A stretch of 64,000 bases of DNA from Actibacterium mucosum KCTC 23349 (GTDB lineage: Bacteria; Pseudomonadota; Alphaproteobacteria; Rhodobacterales; Rhodobacteraceae), in assembly GCF_000647975.1 (NCBI RefSeq), contig NZ_JFKE01000007.1:120959-184958 (forward strand), given 5' to 3'. The position numbers were made by a program, and so were the translations under genes. The notes under the pieces are model-generated. The model made no database searches and had not been told where the DNA came from. It worked only from the letters and a program-made list of their open reading frames with translations. Shown here in pieces: positions 63,249-64,000 of this stretch (positions are counted from its first letter, which is position 1; the number at the start of each line of letters is the position of its first letter).

Positions 63249-64000
63249 TCACGCGTTTGATCCCCATGGTCCGTGGTGTGCGCCTTTGGTGTCGGTGCGT
63301 TCGAAGGAGTGGGCGCCGAAGAAGTCGCGTTGGGCCTGGATCATGTTGGCGGTCGAGCGCCCCGTGCGCATCGTGTCGAAATAGCTCAGCGCCGCCGACA
63401 TTGCCGGCACCGGCAGCCCGTGCGCCACCGCGGTGCCCACCACCCGGCGCAAAGCGCCCGCATGGGTGGTCATCAGCCCGGCGAAGTAAGGCGCGAACAT
63501 CAGGTTGCGCGCGGCGTCCTGGGTCAACGCCGTCGCCATGTCGTTCAGCATGGACGAGCGGATGATGCAGCCCTCGCGCCAGACCTCGGCAATCGCCGGC
63601 ATCGGCAGGTCCCAGCCATAGGTCGCGCCCGCCTTCGACAACAGCGCAAAGCCCTGCGCATAGCACATGATCTTGCCCGCGATCAGCGCCGCCTCAAGGT
63701 CGTCCATCGCCACCGCGCCGCCCTTCAGCGCCTGCGGGGCCGCGCCAAACAGCGCCTCGCCCGCCACCCGCGTCGACAGATCGGCCGACATGTTGCGCGC
63801 CGCCACGGCGGCCTCGATCACCGGCACCGGGGCGCCGACCTGCTGACTTTCGATCACCGTCCAGCGGCCGGTGCCCTTCTGGCCTGCGCGGTCCAGGATG
63901 ATGTCCAGCACCGGCTTGCCCGTGGCCGGATCGGTGGCGCCGGCAACCGCGCCCGAGATCTCGGTCAGGTAAGATTGCAGCGGCCCGTTATTCCAGCGCT
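63249..64000 (-). CDS. gnd: 6-phosphogluconate dehydrogenase (N-terminal part beyond window)
   Basis: The C-terminal ~250 residues of a decarboxylating 6-phosphogluconate dehydrogenase; the 5' end is past the window, in frame through to 64000. Visible is the typical C-terminal domain: GTGRWTVIESQQVGAPVPVIEAAVAARNMS, then CYAQGFALLSKAGATYGWDLP, IAEVWREGCIIRSS and the terminal part ending GAHHGPWGSNA. This enzyme produces ribulose 5-phosphate and NADPH in the oxidative pentose phosphate pathway. It flanks the polysaccharide cluster, as in E. coli, where gnd often borders O-antigen genes. Confidence 0.95.
   Translation of the reverse strand, partial: RWNNGPLQSYLTEISGAVAGATDPATGKPVLDIILDRAGQKGTGRWTVIESQQVGAPVPVIEAAVAARNMSADLSTRVAGEALFGAAPQALKGGAVAMDDLEAALIAGKIMCYAQGFALLSKAGATYGWDLPMPAIAEVWREGCIIRSSMLNDMATALTQDAARNLMFAPYFAGLMTTHAGALRRVVGTAVAHGLPVPAMSAALSYFDTMRTGRSTANMIQAQRDFFGAHSFERTDTKGAHHGPWGSNA

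Overview
The window looks like a chromosomal segment of a marine alphaproteobacterium of the Rhodobacteraceae (Roseobacter group). The basis is the gene set and its arrangement: TRAP transporter genes with a Tat-dependent binding protein, a 447-residue-class flippase and capsule genes, the glnB-glnA pair, DUF2852, Bpt, a free-standing FliG-like protein, Hint-domain and RTX proteins, and homologues of the gene transfer agent (GTA) head-spike proteins first described in Rhodobacter capsulatus. The DNA is GC-rich with strong third-position GC bias, so long antisense shadow frames are common.

Layout. 0-6 kb: the tail of an unknown gene, a small P-loop kinase, a membrane protein, and ilvB-ilvN preceded by a leader-peptide attenuator, then an RTX protein with a GDSL-like N-terminus. 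6-14.5 kb: a NIPSNAP/ABM gene pair facing an ArsR-type regulator, a NarL-type two-component system, and a divergent dctPQM-type TRAP transporter whose permeases are unusually long. 14.5-24 kb: VOC protein, Bpt aminoacyl transferase, RDD and DUF2852 membrane proteins, a YbaK-type deacylase, glnE, eda, serS and a membrane pentapeptide-repeat protein. 24-31 kb: yajC-secD-secF, a TauE/SafE permease, an Mth938-like protein, and ccmABCDG for cytochrome c maturation. 31-50 kb: mostly core metabolism and envelope genes (acnA, a DUF1223 protein, an LpxL-like acyltransferase, FliG-like, TPR protein, porin, lipoprotein, purB, a hydrolase-OsmC fusion, an EEP/HDOD/methyltransferase operon, glnA, glnB, nnr, a Hint protein) and a tRNA-Leu(UAG) gene.

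50.8-62.9 kb is a surface-polysaccharide cluster between tRNA-Leu and gnd. It encodes an acyltransferase, UDP-glucose dehydrogenase, a UDP-glucuronate-4-epimerase-like enzyme, a Wzx-type flippase, two different sulfotransferases, a family 2 glycosyltransferase, a Wzy-like polymerase and a PssD/PssE (Alg14/Alg13-like) glycosyltransferase pair. This predicts a uronic-acid-containing, possibly sulfated and acylated Wzx/Wzy polysaccharide. Inside this cluster, on the opposite strand, lies a two-gene unit resembling the GTA head-spike genes ghsA and ghsB, whose products in R. capsulatus bind the recipient's capsule. The linkage of a particle adhesin to the genes for its probable receptor is the most interesting observation here.

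Three nitrogen-control components occur in one window: GlnE (adenylyltransferase), its target GlnA (Tyr397 site visible) and GlnB (Tyr51 visible). No CRISPR array, rRNA operon, complete insertion sequence or replication origin was seen. All family calls come from reading the sequence; no searches were run.
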